The notes below the pieces were generated by a model that was given only the letters and a program-made list of their open reading frames with translations, searched no databases and had not been told where the DNA came from. From contig DASUHP010000039.1 in the NCBI GenBank assembly GCA_036273455.1, positions 1-62,125 on the forward strand: a DNA stretch of 62,125 nucleotides. Direction: 5' to 3'. This stretch comes from CAIYRG01 sp036273455. Its GTDB lineage: Bacteria > Pseudomonadota > Alphaproteobacteria > Micropepsales > Micropepsaceae. Of the stretch, positions 8,915 through 18,402 are shown piece after piece. A program made the position numbers and the translations under genes. Every line of letters begins with the position of its first letter. The first letter of the stretch is position 1.

Positions 8915-11141
8915 GGCGCCCCCTGCCACGTGGGGGATGCCCGCGACCGTGCCGTTGCCCAGGCGGCGCGGTGTTGCTCCAGCCTTCTTCTTCCGCCAGT
9001 TCGAAGCGCAAACCTCCCGTCACCGGCGCTGCCTCCGCAAGCCGAACGCTGATCGTGTCACCAAGTTTGTATGTCGTTCCGCTGCGGTCGCCCACCAGCG
9101 CGTGTCGCTTCTCGTCATGATTAAAAAATTCCAGGCCGAGTGAGCGGATCGGCAGCAGTCCGTCGGCGCCGGTTTCGGCGAGGCGCACGAACAGTCCAAA
9201 GCGCGTCACGCCCGAAATCCGCCCGGTAAACACCGCACCCACCCGATCCTGCATATAGGCGGCGAGATAGCGGTCGGTCGAATCGCGTTCGGCCGCCATG
9301 GCGCGGCGCTCGGTCATCGAAACATGCTCGGCGATTTCGGAGAGCCGGCCCACGTCGCCATCGGCAAGCCCACCGTCGCCGAGCTTCAGTGCACGGATCA
9401 AACCACGGTGAACCACGAGGTCCGCGTAACGCCGGATCGGCGAGGTGAAATGCGCGTAACGCGCCAGATTGAGGCCGAAATGGCCGATATTTTCCGCGGC
9501 GTAGACGGCCTGGGCCTGGGTGCGCAAAGTGACTTCGTTGATCACTTCTTCCTGCGGCGTGCCTTTGGCGCGCGCGAGGATGCGGTTGAACGCCGTCGGC
9601 TTGATCACCTGGCCTTTGGCGAAGGACAGGCCGATGGACCTCAGGTAATCCCCGAATGCGACCAGCTTTTCCCGGCTGGGTTCTTCATGGATCCGGTAGA
9701 TCAGCGGCTGTCGGGCCTTCTCCAGCGATTCCGCCGCCGCGACATTCGCCATGATCATGAATTCTTCGATCAGCCGCATGGATTCCAGCCGCTCGCGGAA
9801 CGCAACCGATGCAATGTGCCCGTCCGGCCCGAAAACGATCCTGCGCTCGGGCAGATCGAGATCAAGCGGCGAACGCCGGTCCCGCTCCCTGGCCAGTGTA
9901 CGATATGCCTGCCACAGCGGCTGCAGCACCGGTGCCTGCAGGTGCCGGCAGTTTTCATCCGGCTTTCCGTCGAATGCGCGTTGCGCCTCGCCATAGGTCA
10001 GGCGCGCTGCCGAACGCATGACCGCGCGCAGGAATTCATGGCGCCGCTTTGCCCCCTGGCCGTCGAAGATCATGCGCACTGCGAGACATGGCCGGTCTTC
10101 GGCTTCGCGCAGCGAGCACAAATCGGCCGACAGCGCGTCGGGCAGCATCGGTACCACCCGGTCGGGGAAATAAACCGAATTGCCGCGTTTCAGGGCTTCC
10201 TTTTCCAGCACGGAGCCGGAGCGCACATAATGCGCGACATCGGCGATGGCGACGATGACAATGTGCCCGCCTTTGTTCCGCGGATCGGGATCGGGCCCGG
10301 CCCATACCGCGTCATCATGGTCGCGCGCATCCTCGGGGTCGATGGTCACCAACGGAACTTTACGCAGATCCGTACGACCCGATGTTGAGGCCGGTTTGCA
10401 GTGTTCCGCTTCGGCCAACGCTTCGCCGGGAAAGCCGGTTGGAATGCCATGGGCATGAATGGCGATCAGACTGATCGAGCGCGGTTCACAAATCGAACCA
10501 TGGCGTTCGACAATGCGGGCCTTCGGGCCGCCGAATCCGCGCCGCGCTTCCGGCTCAACCGTGACCAGGTCGCCGTCGCGCAAACCGGCAACGCTGTTCC
10601 GGTCGAGCATGAACGCATGCCGCGATTTGCGGTCCACCGGATCGACGCGCGGCAGTTCACCGGGCTGGATTTTCAGAACACCGAGCGCGCGATGGGCGCT
10701 TGCACCAAGCCGCTTGACGATACGCGCTTCGTAATGACCGTCGGTCTTGTGACGGCTGATCCGCGCCAGAATCCGTTCTCCCCGGCCGGGCGCCGAAACC
10801 TCATCGCGCCCCGGCAGCACCAGCACCGCAGGCGGCTCGGACGGATCGTCCCATTCCACCGGCCGCGCCAGCGGTTCGCCATCAGGGTCTTCGCCGAAAA
10901 TTTCCAGCACCGCCATGTCCGGCAATCCGCCGGCCGGCACATAGCTGCGCCTGCGCCCGCGTGCGACCGCCCCCTGTTCGGCCAGTTCGGCCAGTATTTC
11001 TTTCAAAACCTGCCGTTCCGCGCCCTTGACGCCGAGTGCCCGCACCAGGTCGCGCTTGGTATCGCCGGGATGCGCCGCCAGATGTTCCAGCACGGTGTCG
11101 CGCGTCAGAGCAGGGCGTGATTCTTTTCTGGATTTGGCCAA
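8877..11141 (-). CDS. rnr: Ribonuclease R (RNB-family 3'-5' exoribonuclease)
   Basis: Processive 3'-5' exoribonuclease for structured RNA turnover. Seen in order: an N-terminal winged-helix region (residues about 5-60, LTRDTVLEHLAAHPGDTKRD), cold-shock-like domains with RFGGPKARIVERHG-type motifs (about 75-250), the RNB catalytic domain with the Asp cluster DPEDARDHDDAVW, FTSPIRRYADLVVHR and a C-terminal S1 domain (GAVFTGRISGVTRFGLFVRL). Length 754 aa is typical. The C-terminal tail is short, Arg/Lys/Gly-rich and encoded partly by a family F repeat. No neighbour in the same operon is visible in the window. Confidence 0.95.
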   Translation of the reverse strand: MAKSRKESRPALTRDTVLEHLAAHPGDTKRDLVRALGVKGAERQVLKEILAELAEQGAVARGRRRSYVPAGGLPDMAVLEIFGEDPDGEPLARPVEWDDPSEPPAVLVLPGRDEVSAPGRGERILARISRHKTDGHYEARIVKRLGASAHRALGVLKIQPGELPRVDPVDRKSRHAFMLDRNSVAGLRDGDLVTVEPEARRGFGGPKARIVERHGSICEPRSISLIAIHAHGIPTGFPGEALAEAEHCKPASTSGRTDLRKVPLVTIDPEDARDHDDAVWAGPDPDPRNKGGHIVIVAIADVAHYVRSGSVLEKEALKRGNSVYFPDRVVPMLPDALSADLCSLREAEDRPCLAVRMIFDGQGAKRRHEFLRAVMRSAARLTYGEAQRAFDGKPDENCRHLQAPVLQPLWQAYRTLARERDRRSPLDLDLPERRIVFGPDGHIASVAFRERLESMRLIEEFMIMANVAAAESLEKARQPLIYRIHEEPSREKLVAFGDYLRSIGLSFAKGQVIKPTAFNRILARAKGTPQEEVINEVTLRTQAQAVYAAENIGHFGLNLARYAHFTSPIRRYADLVVHRGLIRALKLGDGGLADGDVGRLSEIAEHVSMTERRAMAAERDSTDRYLAAYMQDRVGAVFTGRISGVTRFGLFVRLAETGADGLLPIRSLGLEFFNHDEKRHALVGDRSGTTYKLGDTISVRLAEAAPVTGGLRFELAEEEGWSNTAPPGQRHGRGHPPRGRGRQRSEKRGTRNER

Positions 11142-11256
11142 CAGCGCCTCATTGAGCCGCTGCCGGTCTATGCCCGAGCAGCGATTGCCTATAGACTACA
11201 TACCCGCATTTCTGCCAAACGCCGTATCGCTGCACGCATGGGAGGAACAACGAGGC

Positions 11257-13437
11257 ATGAGCATGCATAGATCGTCTTTACACATATTGGCGGCCAGTCT
11301 TCTCGGAACCGCAATGTTTTTTGCCGCGCCGATGGGTGCCAGTGCCCAGCCGGCGTCCAATTCCGCTGTCCAGGCCAAAACCGATGAAATCGCCGGCGTG
11401 GTGACCGGCGCGAAAGGTCCTGAAGCCGGCGTCTGGGTGGTCGCCGAAACCCGCGACCTGCCGACAAAATATGTGAAAATCGTCGTCACCGACGATCAGG
11501 GCCGCTACCTCATCCCCGGCCTGCCCAAGGCGAATTATGATGTCTTCGTCCGCGGCTATGGGTTGATCGACAGTCCACGGACTAAAACCGCGCTCGGCAA
11601 GACCGTCAATCTGAAATCCGTCGCAGCCCCCACCGAAGCCGCCGCCGCACAATATTATCCCGCGATCTACTGGTATTCGATGGTGAAAGTGCCAGATGCC
11701 AACCTGTTCCCCGGAACCGGCGCAGGCGGCAACGGCATGCCGGTGTCGCTCAAAGACCAGGGCATGTGGCTGCGCTATATGAAGACCGACAGCTGCAATT
11801 CCTGCCACCAGATCGGCGACAAGGCGACGCGCGAACTCGAACCCCAGCTCGGGCATTTCGAGACATCGCAAGCCGCATGGGAACGCCGCCTCCAATCGGG
11901 TCAGGCCAGCGCGCTGATGATGAACGGAATTGGAAATTTCGATACGTCCCGCGCGCTTGCCAATCTCGCCGACTGGACCGATCGCGTGAAGAAAGGCGAA
12001 CTGCCTTTCGCGAAACCTTCGCGCCCCGCCGGTATGGAACGCAATATCGTCGTCACCGAATGGGACTGGTCGACGCCGACGACCTATCTGCATGACGAAA
12101 TTTCGACCGACCGTCGCAATCCGACAGTCAATGCGCATGGCCTGATCTATGGGTCACCGGAAGAGAGCTCGGACTATATTCCGTGGCTCGATCCGGTGGA
12201 CAACAAATCCGGCCTGATCAAGTCGGAATGGCGCGATCCCAAGACGCCCTCGACCAAGACCTCGCCGATCTATGCCGATTCCCCGTATTGGGGCGCCGAT
12301 GCGGTGTGGGACAGCCATACCGTCATCCACAATCCGTGGATGGACGATAAAAGCCGGCTGTGGCTGACGGCGCGTATTCGTCCGGCCAATCAGGAGCCGG
12401 CCTTCTGCAAGGCGGGCTCGACCAATCCATCGGCTAAGGCGTTTCCGCTGAGCCGTTCGGGACGCCAGCTCGAAGTCTATGACCCGAAGACAAAGAAGGC
12501 GACACCGATCGATCTGTGCTTCGGTACGCACCACCTGCAGCTCGACAAACAAGGTGTGATGTGGTTCTCGAGCGGCAACACGAATGATGAAGTGATCGGC
12601 TGGTTCGACACCAAAAAATGGGATGCAACCCATGATGAATCGGCAAGCCAGGGCTGGGCGCCGTTCATCGTCGACACCAATGCCGACGGCAAGGCCGGCG
12701 ACTATGTCGGCCTGAAGGATCCGGTCGACCCGAAAAAGGACAAGCATGTCCAGGTCGGCTTCTATGGCGCTTCGCCCAGTCCGGCGGATGGCACCGTGTG
12801 GGGCTCCTATCTCGGTTTCCCGGGCGGCGTCGCCCGCTTCGATCCCAGGACGAAGCTGACCGAATTCTACGAAGTCCCGTACAAGGACCCGAAGAATCCG
12901 CATTCCGGCTTCAGCCCGCGCGGCATGGACATCGACAGCAATGGCGTGGTGTGGGCCGCGCTGGCCAGCGGCCATATGGCAAGCTTTGATCGCCGGTTGT
13001 GCAAAGGCCCGCTCAACGGACCCGTTGCCGCCACCGGCAGGGCCTGCCCGGAAGGTTGGAAGCTGTACACCATCCCGGGCCCGCAATTCCGTGGCATTCA
13101 GCTGACCGACGGCAGTGCCGAAGCCCCGTATTACGACTGGGTTGACCAGTACGATACGTTGGGACTTGGCAAGAATGTCCCAATCGCAACCGGCAATGAA
13201 TCGGATGCCTTGTTCGCGCTCGTGGATGCCAAATGGGTGACCATGCGCGTGCCATACCCAATGGGCTATTTCGCCAAGGGGATGGACGGGCGCATCGATG
13301 ACGCGAGCGCCGGCTGGAAGGGAAAGGGAATCTTCTCGACCTATTCCGACCGGTCTGCAGCGCATATCGAAGGCGGCAAGGGTCAGACCAGCAAGGTCGT
13401 CCACTTCCAGGTCCGCCCGAATCCTCTGGCGGACTAA
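11257..13437 (+). CDS. Secreted haem-motif beta-propeller protein, paralogue 1
   Basis: Probable periplasmic protein of 726 aa; function unknown. Seen: a signal peptide ending near ASAQP (residue 31); a carboxypeptidase-regulatory-like beta-sandwich, residues about 45-120 (VVTGAKGPEAGVWV, DDQGRYLIPGLP); a single c-type haem motif CNSCH at 180-184, with a conserved Met pair at 221-222 as a candidate axial ligand; then a long beta-rich half resembling SMP-30/streptogramin-lyase propellers, with SFDRRLCKGPL and EAPYYDWVDQ. The start at ATG 11257 follows GGAGGAA and the motif GAGGC. First of five paralogues; closest to paralogue 5 by eye. A promoter-like CTATAG lies about 65 bp upstream and a strong terminator follows. 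The haem attachment and the propeller fold are inferred from motifs. Confidence 0.85.
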   Translation: MSMHRSSLHILAASLLGTAMFFAAPMGASAQPASNSAVQAKTDEIAGVVTGAKGPEAGVWVVAETRDLPTKYVKIVVTDDQGRYLIPGLPKANYDVFVRGYGLIDSPRTKTALGKTVNLKSVAAPTEAAAAQYYPAIYWYSMVKVPDANLFPGTGAGGNGMPVSLKDQGMWLRYMKTDSCNSCHQIGDKATRELEPQLGHFETSQAAWERRLQSGQASALMMNGIGNFDTSRALANLADWTDRVKKGELPFAKPSRPAGMERNIVVTEWDWSTPTTYLHDEISTDRRNPTVNAHGLIYGSPEESSDYIPWLDPVDNKSGLIKSEWRDPKTPSTKTSPIYADSPYWGADAVWDSHTVIHNPWMDDKSRLWLTARIRPANQEPAFCKAGSTNPSAKAFPLSRSGRQLEVYDPKTKKATPIDLCFGTHHLQLDKQGVMWFSSGNTNDEVIGWFDTKKWDATHDESASQGWAPFIVDTNADGKAGDYVGLKDPVDPKKDKHVQVGFYGASPSPADGTVWGSYLGFPGGVARFDPRTKLTEFYEVPYKDPKNPHSGFSPRGMDIDSNGVVWAALASGHMASFDRRLCKGPLNGPVAATGRACPEGWKLYTIPGPQFRGIQLTDGSAEAPYYDWVDQYDTLGLGKNVPIATGNESDALFALVDAKWVTMRVPYPMGYFAKGMDGRIDDASAGWKGKGIFSTYSDRSAAHIEGGKGQTSKVVHFQVRPNPLAD

Positions 13438-13457
13438 TCCCACACACCTCCCCGGGA

Positions 13458-13490
13458 TTTCCTCCCCCGTTTACGGGCGAGGAGACGGCG
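13458..13490. repeat. Intergenic repeat family A, truncated copy
   Basis: TTTCCTCCCCCGTTTACGGG followed by CGAGGAG: the left half of the family A element, cut short just before the terminator. Seven longer copies lie downstream in the window. Confidence 0.65.
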
Positions 13491-13504
13491 GAGCGGGCGC
13501 TTTC

Positions 13505-13536
13505 AAAAGGGCGGGTTCACACCCGCCCTTTTTTCT
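13505..13536 (+). terminator. Rho-independent terminator after paralogue 1
   Basis: AAAAGGGCGGG-ttcaca-CCCGCCCTTTTTT: a 7-8 bp GC stem with a short loop and a six-T tail, about 70 bp after the stop. A near-identical hairpin follows paralogue 2. It also marks that paralogue 1 is expressed apart from the kinase downstream. Confidence 0.88.
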
Positions 13537-13579
13537 CGGCGCGCTCTGCTCCCATCGCATTGCAATCTGAATTCAGGCG

Positions 13580-13969
13580 CTATCGCATCTTCCTGGCGGC
13601 GAGATCTTTCAGCAGCGAATTATCCTCGATCGCCTCGTTAAGCTGTTTCTTCAGCTTCGCGTTTTCAAGTTCCTCGTCGACCAGCCGCTTCTTCAATCTC
13701 AAATTATCCGCACCAAGATTTTTGATCTGCTGCTCATAATCTGCGCTCATCGTCAGGGATACCGGTTGAACCGGCATGGGCATATCGTCCGCTTCCGCGG
13801 CCATGTCAGAGTCGACCGGCTTCGCCATCGGGTGTGAGCGCAGCATGTACAACGGATTTGGGACTGTAGGCGAATCCAGCAAGTACACTGGATTGGGCAT
13901 GCTTCCACACGCGCACAAAACAGTCGCGACACACCACAGAGATGTGGTTAACGCCAATGGTCGCGCCAT
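13580..13969 (-). CDS. Small coiled-coil lipoprotein, unknown function
   Basis: 129 aa. Seen: a short basic-hydrophobic signal (MARPLALTTSLWCVATVLC), a lipobox-like LCAC at residues 18-21, a Pro/Met/Asp-rich linker (residues 25-75) and a C-terminal heptad-rich helix (about 75-125: IKNLGADNLRLKKRL, ELENAKLKKQLNEA). This is an outer-membrane- or periplasm-anchored coiled coil by inference. It is divergent from the histidine kinase, with about 130 bp between starts. The lipobox has Cys at -2, which is unusual but tolerated. I do not recognise the family. Confidence 0.7.
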   Translation of the reverse strand: MARPLALTTSLWCVATVLCACGSMPNPVYLLDSPTVPNPLYMLRSHPMAKPVDSDMAAEADDMPMPVQPVSLTMSADYEQQIKNLGADNLRLKKRLVDEELENAKLKKQLNEAIEDNSLLKDLAARKMR

Positions 13970-14027
13970 CGGAATTGACGTCCCCTGACCGCAGACATTC
14001 CGAGATTACTTTGGCGTGGTTATGGAT

Positions 14028-14056
14028 TTGTTAAATACAAAAATTACTTTGATACT
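14028..14056 (+). promoter_or_regulatory. Candidate sigma-70-type promoter for the histidine kinase gene
   Basis: TTGTTA and GATACT are separated by 17 bp inside an AT-rich stretch that stands out from the GC-rich surroundings, 50 bp before the TTG start. TACTAT two bases downstream is an alternative -10. Confidence 0.4.
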
Positions 14057-14104
14057 ATTATGGAGTTCTTAAACGCAGTGATATGAAATCAGGCGGATTA
14101 TTCG

Positions 14105-16009
14105 TTGGCGGAGCATCAACTCCTGATGCGGAACTTCGCGGATTTTGACCCGCGCCATCGTGCGCTCGTGCTGACATGCGCGATCGTGGTGGTGGTGACG
14201 TTAGTTGTGATCGCGATGTCTACCGCGGTCTCGATCTCCGTCACCCAATCGCGTGATTCTGCGGTCAAGGTAATCCGCTCCGACACTGCCAATCTCGCCT
14301 ACGCCTTCGATGAAGATGTGACTCACACGCTCGACAATATCGATGGGGTCATGGAAGCGGTGGCAAATCGCATGGCTGCGCGGCCCTCGGACATCAATTT
14401 GTACGCGTTGGCACGGCAGTTTCCGATCCTCAATACACCGGTCACCGAGGCAGCGGTCGTTTCGCCCCAGGGAAAAATCATCGCGGGCACCTGGGCGCCA
14501 GTGCTGCCACAGTTATCTGCGAGCCGTGAGGAATTTTTTCGCATTCACCGCGATGGCAAATTCGATGGGCTGTTCATTGGACCTCCGGTAAGGGATCCGG
14601 CGCATGGCGAGATGCTGATTCCGATCAGCAGAAGTGTGCTCACCCCAAAGGGCCGCCTGGTTGGCGTGTTGGCATTCTTTGTGTCGCCGGCAAAACTGCT
14701 GACGCTCTACAAGTCGATCAATCTTGGAAACAACGGCATTATCGTGCTGGCGAACACCAATGGAACGGTTCTCGCGCGCTACGCCAGGTCAAATCCGGAC
14801 GGGCTCGACAGCAACGCCATTGGAAGAGCGCTGGTGGAGCAGTCGAAGTCTGCAGTTGAAAACAGCGGCGGCTCATATGTAGAGCAAAGCCCCGTCGATC
14901 ACATCACCCGTGTGTATGCTTACCGCCGTGGCTATGACTATCCGCTGCTCGTTACCGTAGGATTGGATTACGATGAGGGCCTCGCATTGGCGCGTGCGCA
15001 CGCGAGGACGCTCTACATTCTGGCAGCCAGCACATGTCTACTGCTCTGCGGCTTCGGTCTTTACCTTATTATCGAGATCCGCAACCGCGCCGAGCGCGAC
15101 GTGCAGCTCATCACCGAACGCGGCAAGCTGCAGACCGCCTATGCCGAACTGCTCGACAGCAAACAGCGTGCTGAAGTCGCAAACCAGGCAAAATCGCTGT
15201 TCCTCGCAAATATGAGTCACGAGCTGAGGACCCCGCTCAACGCGATCATCGGATTTTCGCAACTGATCAGCAATCAGGTCCTCGGTCCCGTCGGCAAACC
15301 GGCCTATGCAGAATACGCTGGCGACATCTGCCGTGCCGGCGAGCATCTGCTGGAGATCATTTGCAATCTCCTGGACATCTCCAAAATCGAAGCCGGAAGG
15401 ACGGATCTGAACGAAGAAATTTTCGATCCTGCCGATCTTGTCGCGGAGAGCATAACGGCAGTGCGGGTTCAGGCTGACCAGAAGCAGGTATTGCTCGGGA
15501 CTGAAATTCCTCTCACGCGCCCAATGATCAAAGCTGACCGCGTAAGGCTCCGGCAGGTCTTGATCAACCTCCTGTCCAATGCGGTCAAGTTCACGCAAGC
15601 CGGACGCGTGTCGGTGTGCGTCGTTTGTGACGATCAAGGCTTCAGTCTCGTTGTGTCGGACACGGGCATCGGCATGTCGTCCGACGAAGTCACGTTGGCG
15701 CTTGAACCTTTTGGGCAGATTGAGAACGCAATTACCAAGAAATATGAAGGCGCGGGGCTGGGGTTGCCACTCGCCCGGCGGCTGACGGAATTGCACGGGG
15801 GGGAACTGGTCATCAACAGCACCAAGGGCGTGGGTACGGAGGTCCGTGTGCAACTGCCCGCGGAGCGGATGACCTGGCCTGTCTCCCAGCCTGCCGAAAT
15901 CCCGGTCCTGGTCAATGGCGAAGCACGGAAACGGGGCTCTCGTTCTCGTACGGTAAATAGGCTATACAACCGGCTTCCACGTGCGGCTCTTGCGCCGCGC
16001 GACAGGTGA
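14105..16009 (+). CDS. Membrane sensor histidine kinase with periplasmic PDC/Cache-like domain
   Basis: 634 aa hybrid-free sensor kinase. Seen: transmembrane helix 1 (about 21-44), an extracytoplasmic region of about 255 residues with features of a PDC/dCache ligand sensor (SDTANLAYAFDEDVTHTLDN; DGKFDGLFIGPPVRDPAHGE), helix 2 (about 302-325), a short coiled linker, the H-box FLANMSHELRTPLN with His372, the N-box INLLSNAVKFT, the G1 box DTGIGM and G2 GAGLGL. There is no receiver domain and no response-regulator gene beside it. The start TTG at 14105 has AGGCGGA upstream; ATG at 14126 is the alternative. Its last codons run up to the promoter-like element of paralogue 2, 11 bp before that gene. 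It could sense the substrate handled by the paralogues (inference). Confidence 0.9.
   Translation: MAEHQLLMRNFADFDPRHRALVLTCAIVVVVTLVVIAMSTAVSISVTQSRDSAVKVIRSDTANLAYAFDEDVTHTLDNIDGVMEAVANRMAARPSDINLYALARQFPILNTPVTEAAVVSPQGKIIAGTWAPVLPQLSASREEFFRIHRDGKFDGLFIGPPVRDPAHGEMLIPISRSVLTPKGRLVGVLAFFVSPAKLLTLYKSINLGNNGIIVLANTNGTVLARYARSNPDGLDSNAIGRALVEQSKSAVENSGGSYVEQSPVDHITRVYAYRRGYDYPLLVTVGLDYDEGLALARAHARTLYILAASTCLLLCGFGLYLIIEIRNRAERDVQLITERGKLQTAYAELLDSKQRAEVANQAKSLFLANMSHELRTPLNAIIGFSQLISNQVLGPVGKPAYAEYAGDICRAGEHLLEIICNLLDISKIEAGRTDLNEEIFDPADLVAESITAVRVQADQKQVLLGTEIPLTRPMIKADRVRLRQVLINLLSNAVKFTQAGRVSVCVVCDDQGFSLVVSDTGIGMSSDEVTLALEPFGQIENAITKKYEGAGLGLPLARRLTELHGGELVINSTKGVGTEVRVQLPAERMTWPVSQPAEIPVLVNGEARKRGSRSRTVNRLYNRLPRAALAPRDR
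15960..15970 (+). promoter_or_regulatory. TATACA promoter-like element of paralogue 2
   Basis: GGCTATACAAC lies 50 bp before the ATG and inside the end of the kinase gene. The same core precedes paralogues 3 (18359) and 4 (20735) and, in related form, paralogue 1 (CTATAG, 11189) and the 23107 gene (CTATAC, 23074). The -35 side is not conserved enough to call. Confidence 0.45.
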
Positions 16010-16020
16010 GGGAAAGCCAA

Positions 16021-18207
16021 ATGAGGACGAAAACAGCCATTACCGGCATGCTGAGTGCAAGCTTTGCGGCTTTGCTCTGTGCTGCGCCGATTACGCCGGC
16101 ATCCGCGCAACCCGCGGCCGGATCACAGACTCGCGTGCAGGCCAGCGACATCGGCGGCACCGTCACCGGCGCCAAAGGGCCGGAAGCCGGCGTCTGGGTC
16201 ATTGCCGAAACCAAAGACCTGCCGACGAAATATGTGAAGATCGTCGTTACCGATGATCAGGGCCGCTACCTGATGCCGGACCTGCCGAAGGGCACCTACG
16301 ATGTCTGGGTGCGCGGCTATGGACTGATTGATTCACCAAAGGTGAAATCACAGCCGGGCAAGACGCTGGACCTCAAGGCCGTTGCAGCGCCAGACCGCGC
16401 CGCAGCCGCACAATATTATCCAGCGCAATACTGGTATTCGATGCTGAAGGTTCCTGCGGCCAATCTGTTCCCCGGCACCGGACCCTCCGGCAACGCAATG
16501 TCGCAGCAGATGCAGGACCAGGGCATGTGGCTGCGCGAGTTGAAGACGGACGGCTGCGTCGCCTGCCACCAATTGGGTGACAAGGCCACGCGCACCATCC
16601 CGACCGCGCTGGGTCATTTCGATACCAGCGCTGCGGCATGGGAACGCCGCCTGCAATCCGGCCAGGCCAGTGGCCCCATGATGGGTGCTATCGGCCGCTT
16701 CGACACGCAGCGCGCGCTGGCGCAATTCGGCGACTGGACCGACCGCGTTGCCAAAGGCGAGTTGCCGCGCATGGATCCTCCGCGCCCGACCGGCATCGAA
16801 CGCAATATCGTCGTGACCGAATGGGACTGGAATACACCCCAGGCCTATCTGCATGATGAAATCGCCACCGACCGGCGCAACCCGACGCTCAACGCGCACG
16901 GGCTGATCTATGGCGCGACCGAAGCGAGCTCGGATTACATTCCCTGGCTCGATCCGGTGGACAACAAATCCGGTCTGTTGAAGACCGAATTCCGCGATTC
17001 CAACACGCCGACCACCAAGACCGACCCGATTTACGGCGCCTCGGCCTATTGGGGCGAGCAGGCGATCTGGGATAGCCACACCGTCACCCACAATCCGATG
17101 TATGACGAAAAGGGCCGTCTGTGGCTGACCGCGCGCATTCGTCCGCAGGCCGATCCGGCCTTCTGCAAGGCGGGATCAAACAATCCGTATGCGAAGGTTT
17201 TCCCGCTCAGCCGTTCCGGACGCCAGGCCGAAGTGTATGACCCGAAGACGCGCAAGATCGACATGGTCGACCTGTGCTTCTCGACTCATCACCTGCAGTT
17301 CGACAAGAACGACATCCTGTGGTTCAGCTCGGGCGGCGGCAACAACGAAGCGGTCGGCTGGCTCGATGTGAAGAAATGGGATGCCACCCACAGCGCAGAA
17401 CAGAGCCAGGGCTGGGCGCCGTTCGTCCTCGACACCAACGGCAATGGCAAGCGCGATGTGGGCTGGGTCGAACCGAAAGGCAAAATGGACCCGGCGAAAG
17501 ACATGCGCGTGATCACCGGCCTTTACAGCGTCAGCCCGAATCCGGCGGACGGCTCGGTGTGGGGAACGCTGCTCGGCTTCCCGGGTGGTCTCGTGCGCTA
17601 CGATCCAAAGACGCAGCTCAGCGAAGTCTTTGAAGTGCCGTGGAAGAACGCGAAGACCAGGGACGCCGGCTTCAGCCCGCGTGGCGCCGACATCACCAGC
17701 GACGGTGTTGTCTGGTCAGTGCTGGCGAGCGGCGATCTCGCAAGCTTCGACCGGCGTCTGTGCAAAGGCCCGCTGAAAGGGCCTGCGCTGGCCGACTTCC
17801 AGAATGTCTGCCCGGAAGGCTGGAAGATCTACCACATGCCTGGACCCGTTTTTGACGGTTTCAAGCAGGGCGATCCGGGTGCAGTCGCCGAAGCGCCCTA
17901 TTATGACTGGGTCGATCAGCACAACACGTCCGGTCTTGGTGAAAACATACCGATCGCCACCGGCAACGAATCCGACTCTCTCTCGGCGCTGGTCAACGGC
18001 AAATGGGTCGTCTTGCGCGTTCCGTATCCGCTGGGCTTCTTCGCCAAGAATCTCGACGGCCGCATCGACGACATGAAGGAAGGCTGGAAGGGCCGGGGAT
18101 TGTGGTCAACCTTCTCTGATCGTGCGCCGACGCATATCGAAGGCGGCAAGGGTCAGACCAGCAAGGTCGTCCACTTCCAGATCCGCCCGAATCCTCTGGC
18201 GAGTTAA
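16021..18207 (+). CDS. Secreted haem-motif beta-propeller protein, paralogue 2
   Basis: 728 aa; function unknown. Same layout as paralogue 1. Signal peptide to about residue 30 (PITPASAQ); regulatory-like beta domain 43-120 (GPEAGVWVIAETKDLP); haem motif CVACH at residues 179-183, where the middle pair is VA rather than the usual NS; Met pair in SGPMMGAIG; propeller-like half with the conserved NAHGLIYG, CFSTHHLQFD and SPRGADITSDG. ATG at 16021 follows GTGAGGGAAA, a ribosome site repeated almost exactly before paralogues 3 and 4. By eye it is closest to paralogue 3. It begins 11 bp after the histidine kinase stop, so co-transcription with the kinase is possible in addition to its own promoter-like element. 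Confidence 0.85.
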   Translation: MRTKTAITGMLSASFAALLCAAPITPASAQPAAGSQTRVQASDIGGTVTGAKGPEAGVWVIAETKDLPTKYVKIVVTDDQGRYLMPDLPKGTYDVWVRGYGLIDSPKVKSQPGKTLDLKAVAAPDRAAAAQYYPAQYWYSMLKVPAANLFPGTGPSGNAMSQQMQDQGMWLRELKTDGCVACHQLGDKATRTIPTALGHFDTSAAAWERRLQSGQASGPMMGAIGRFDTQRALAQFGDWTDRVAKGELPRMDPPRPTGIERNIVVTEWDWNTPQAYLHDEIATDRRNPTLNAHGLIYGATEASSDYIPWLDPVDNKSGLLKTEFRDSNTPTTKTDPIYGASAYWGEQAIWDSHTVTHNPMYDEKGRLWLTARIRPQADPAFCKAGSNNPYAKVFPLSRSGRQAEVYDPKTRKIDMVDLCFSTHHLQFDKNDILWFSSGGGNNEAVGWLDVKKWDATHSAEQSQGWAPFVLDTNGNGKRDVGWVEPKGKMDPAKDMRVITGLYSVSPNPADGSVWGTLLGFPGGLVRYDPKTQLSEVFEVPWKNAKTRDAGFSPRGADITSDGVVWSVLASGDLASFDRRLCKGPLKGPALADFQNVCPEGWKIYHMPGPVFDGFKQGDPGAVAEAPYYDWVDQHNTSGLGENIPIATGNESDSLSALVNGKWVVLRVPYPLGFFAKNLDGRIDDMKEGWKGRGLWSTFSDRAPTHIEGGKGQTSKVVHFQIRPNPLAS

Positions 18208-18227
18208 GTCAGCGTCTTGATCGCGCG

Positions 18228-18289
18228 TTTCCTCCCCGTTTACGGAGGAGGTGGCGCGCGGTTCAGCGCGACGGAGGGGGGACTTCCAC
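18228..18289. repeat. Intergenic repeat family A, copy after paralogue 2
   Basis: Begins TTTCCTCCCCGTTTACGGAG, continues GGTGGCGCGC, has a short inverted GCGCG centre and ends GACGGAGGGGGGAC. It lies 20 bp after the paralogue 2 stop and immediately before its terminator. Confidence 0.85.
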
Positions 18290-18292
18290 AAA

Positions 18293-18325
18293 CAAAAAGG
18301 GCGGGTTTCACCCGCCCTTTTTTCT
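18293..18325 (+). terminator. Rho-independent terminator after paralogue 2
   Basis: AAAAAGGGCGGG-tttca-CCCGCCCTTTTTT, with a T tract of six and then TCTTT. Same stem as the hairpin after paralogue 1, which argues that gene plus terminator were duplicated together. Confidence 0.88.
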
Positions 18326-18358
18326 TTCCTGCGCTCAACATCGTCCGCCCGGCACATT

Positions 18359-18370
18359 CGGTATACAATC
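18359..18370 (+). promoter_or_regulatory. TATACA promoter-like element of paralogue 3
   Basis: CGGTATACAATC, 33 bp before the ATG at 18403 and followed by CACCACGCGGTGAGGGA, the shared leader/ribosome-site block also seen before paralogue 4. Confidence 0.45.
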
Positions 18371-18402
18371 GGCGATTGTCACCACGCGGTGAGGGAATCT
18401 CC

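Noticed and set aside
11142..11256. Upstream extension of paralogue 1 to 11026
   Set aside because: It overlaps rnr and lacks a signal peptide; ATG 11257 starts the signal and follows GGAGGAA.
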